NCBI RefSeq assembly: GCF_036248255.1
Contig: NZ_CP109178.1
Span: forward strand, 4,898,001-4,962,000
Source of the DNA: Streptomyces sp. NBC_01717
GTDB taxonomy: Bacteria; Actinomycetota; Actinomycetes; Streptomycetales; Streptomycetaceae
Reading direction: 5' to 3'
Length of the DNA stretch: 64,000 bases
Shown: one piece after another, positions 63,310-64,000 of the stretch
Layout: each line of letters opens with the position of its first letter
Numbering within the stretch: the stretch's first letter is position 1
Made by a program: the position numbers and the translations under genes
Notes under the pieces: model-generated
Told to the model about the DNA's origin: nothing
The model's input: the letters and a program-made list of their open reading frames with translations, nothing else
The model's database searches: none

Positions 63310-64000
<691 letters not shown>

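Overview
The window is a high-GC chromosomal segment with GTG starts, ATGA/GTGA start-stop overlaps, a tau-extended DnaX and SigF/SigN-type sigma factors. All of this points to Streptomyces. The gene order tadA, upp, SRP RNA, dnaX, purD, purC, lsr2, purS-purQ-purL matches, from memory, the conserved core of Streptomyces chromosomes. About 60 protein genes, seven tRNAs and one SRP RNA are supported. Both end genes (an acyl-CoA ligase and purL) are cut by the window.

0-20 kb: the acyl-CoA ligase end converges on a very large PAS/pseudokinase/receiver protein. Next come a subtilisin-inhibitor-like secreted protein, tRNA-Ser(GCT), tRNA-Arg(ACG), a DUF2797 protein and an amidohydrolase. An operon follows: OmpR-type regulator, histidine kinase, GT2-GtrA fusion and GT39 membrane glycosyltransferase, with paired 11-bp direct repeats in front. 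Then come a secreted endonuclease/exonuclease/phosphatase protein, an MFS exporter with a TetR gene and a clear operator, a 2-hydroxyacid dehydrogenase and an F420-type PPOX protein.

20-33 kb: a YceI protein and an MFS exporter carry the same carboxypeptidase-regulatory-like module. The exporter lies behind a marR gene with two TTGC-N5-GCAA boxes. Two paralogous sigma genes follow. A more accessory stretch (28-32.8 kb) holds a nucleoside deaminase, a double ABM-domain membrane protein, a FAD oxidoreductase with a TTA codon, a small EF-G-like protein and a TPR protein. It ends at tRNA-Ser(CGA).

33-49 kb: tadA and its associated protein, upp with a MITE-like element at its stop codon, a LytR-C protein, a HerA-like ATPase, an HhH-GPD protein, an LLM oxidoreductase and a secreted propeller/Ig-like protein. 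A secreted TNT-domain (NAD glycohydrolase type) toxin candidate is followed by a small putative immunity protein. Then come a FUSC transporter, a GH15 enzyme and an integrase remnant beside tRNA-Ser(GGA).

49-64 kb: SRP RNA, dnaX, purD, a degenerate M48-like membrane protein, a dimethylformamidase-beta-like protein, purC, tRNA-Gly(GCC), an ABC exporter with a two-component system, tRNA-Gly(GCC) and tRNA-Gly(TCC), lsr2, and the translationally coupled purSQL operon. purD, purC, purS, purQ and purL together supply several steps of de novo purine synthesis.

All coordinates were read by eye. Family assignments rest on recognised motifs, not database searches.
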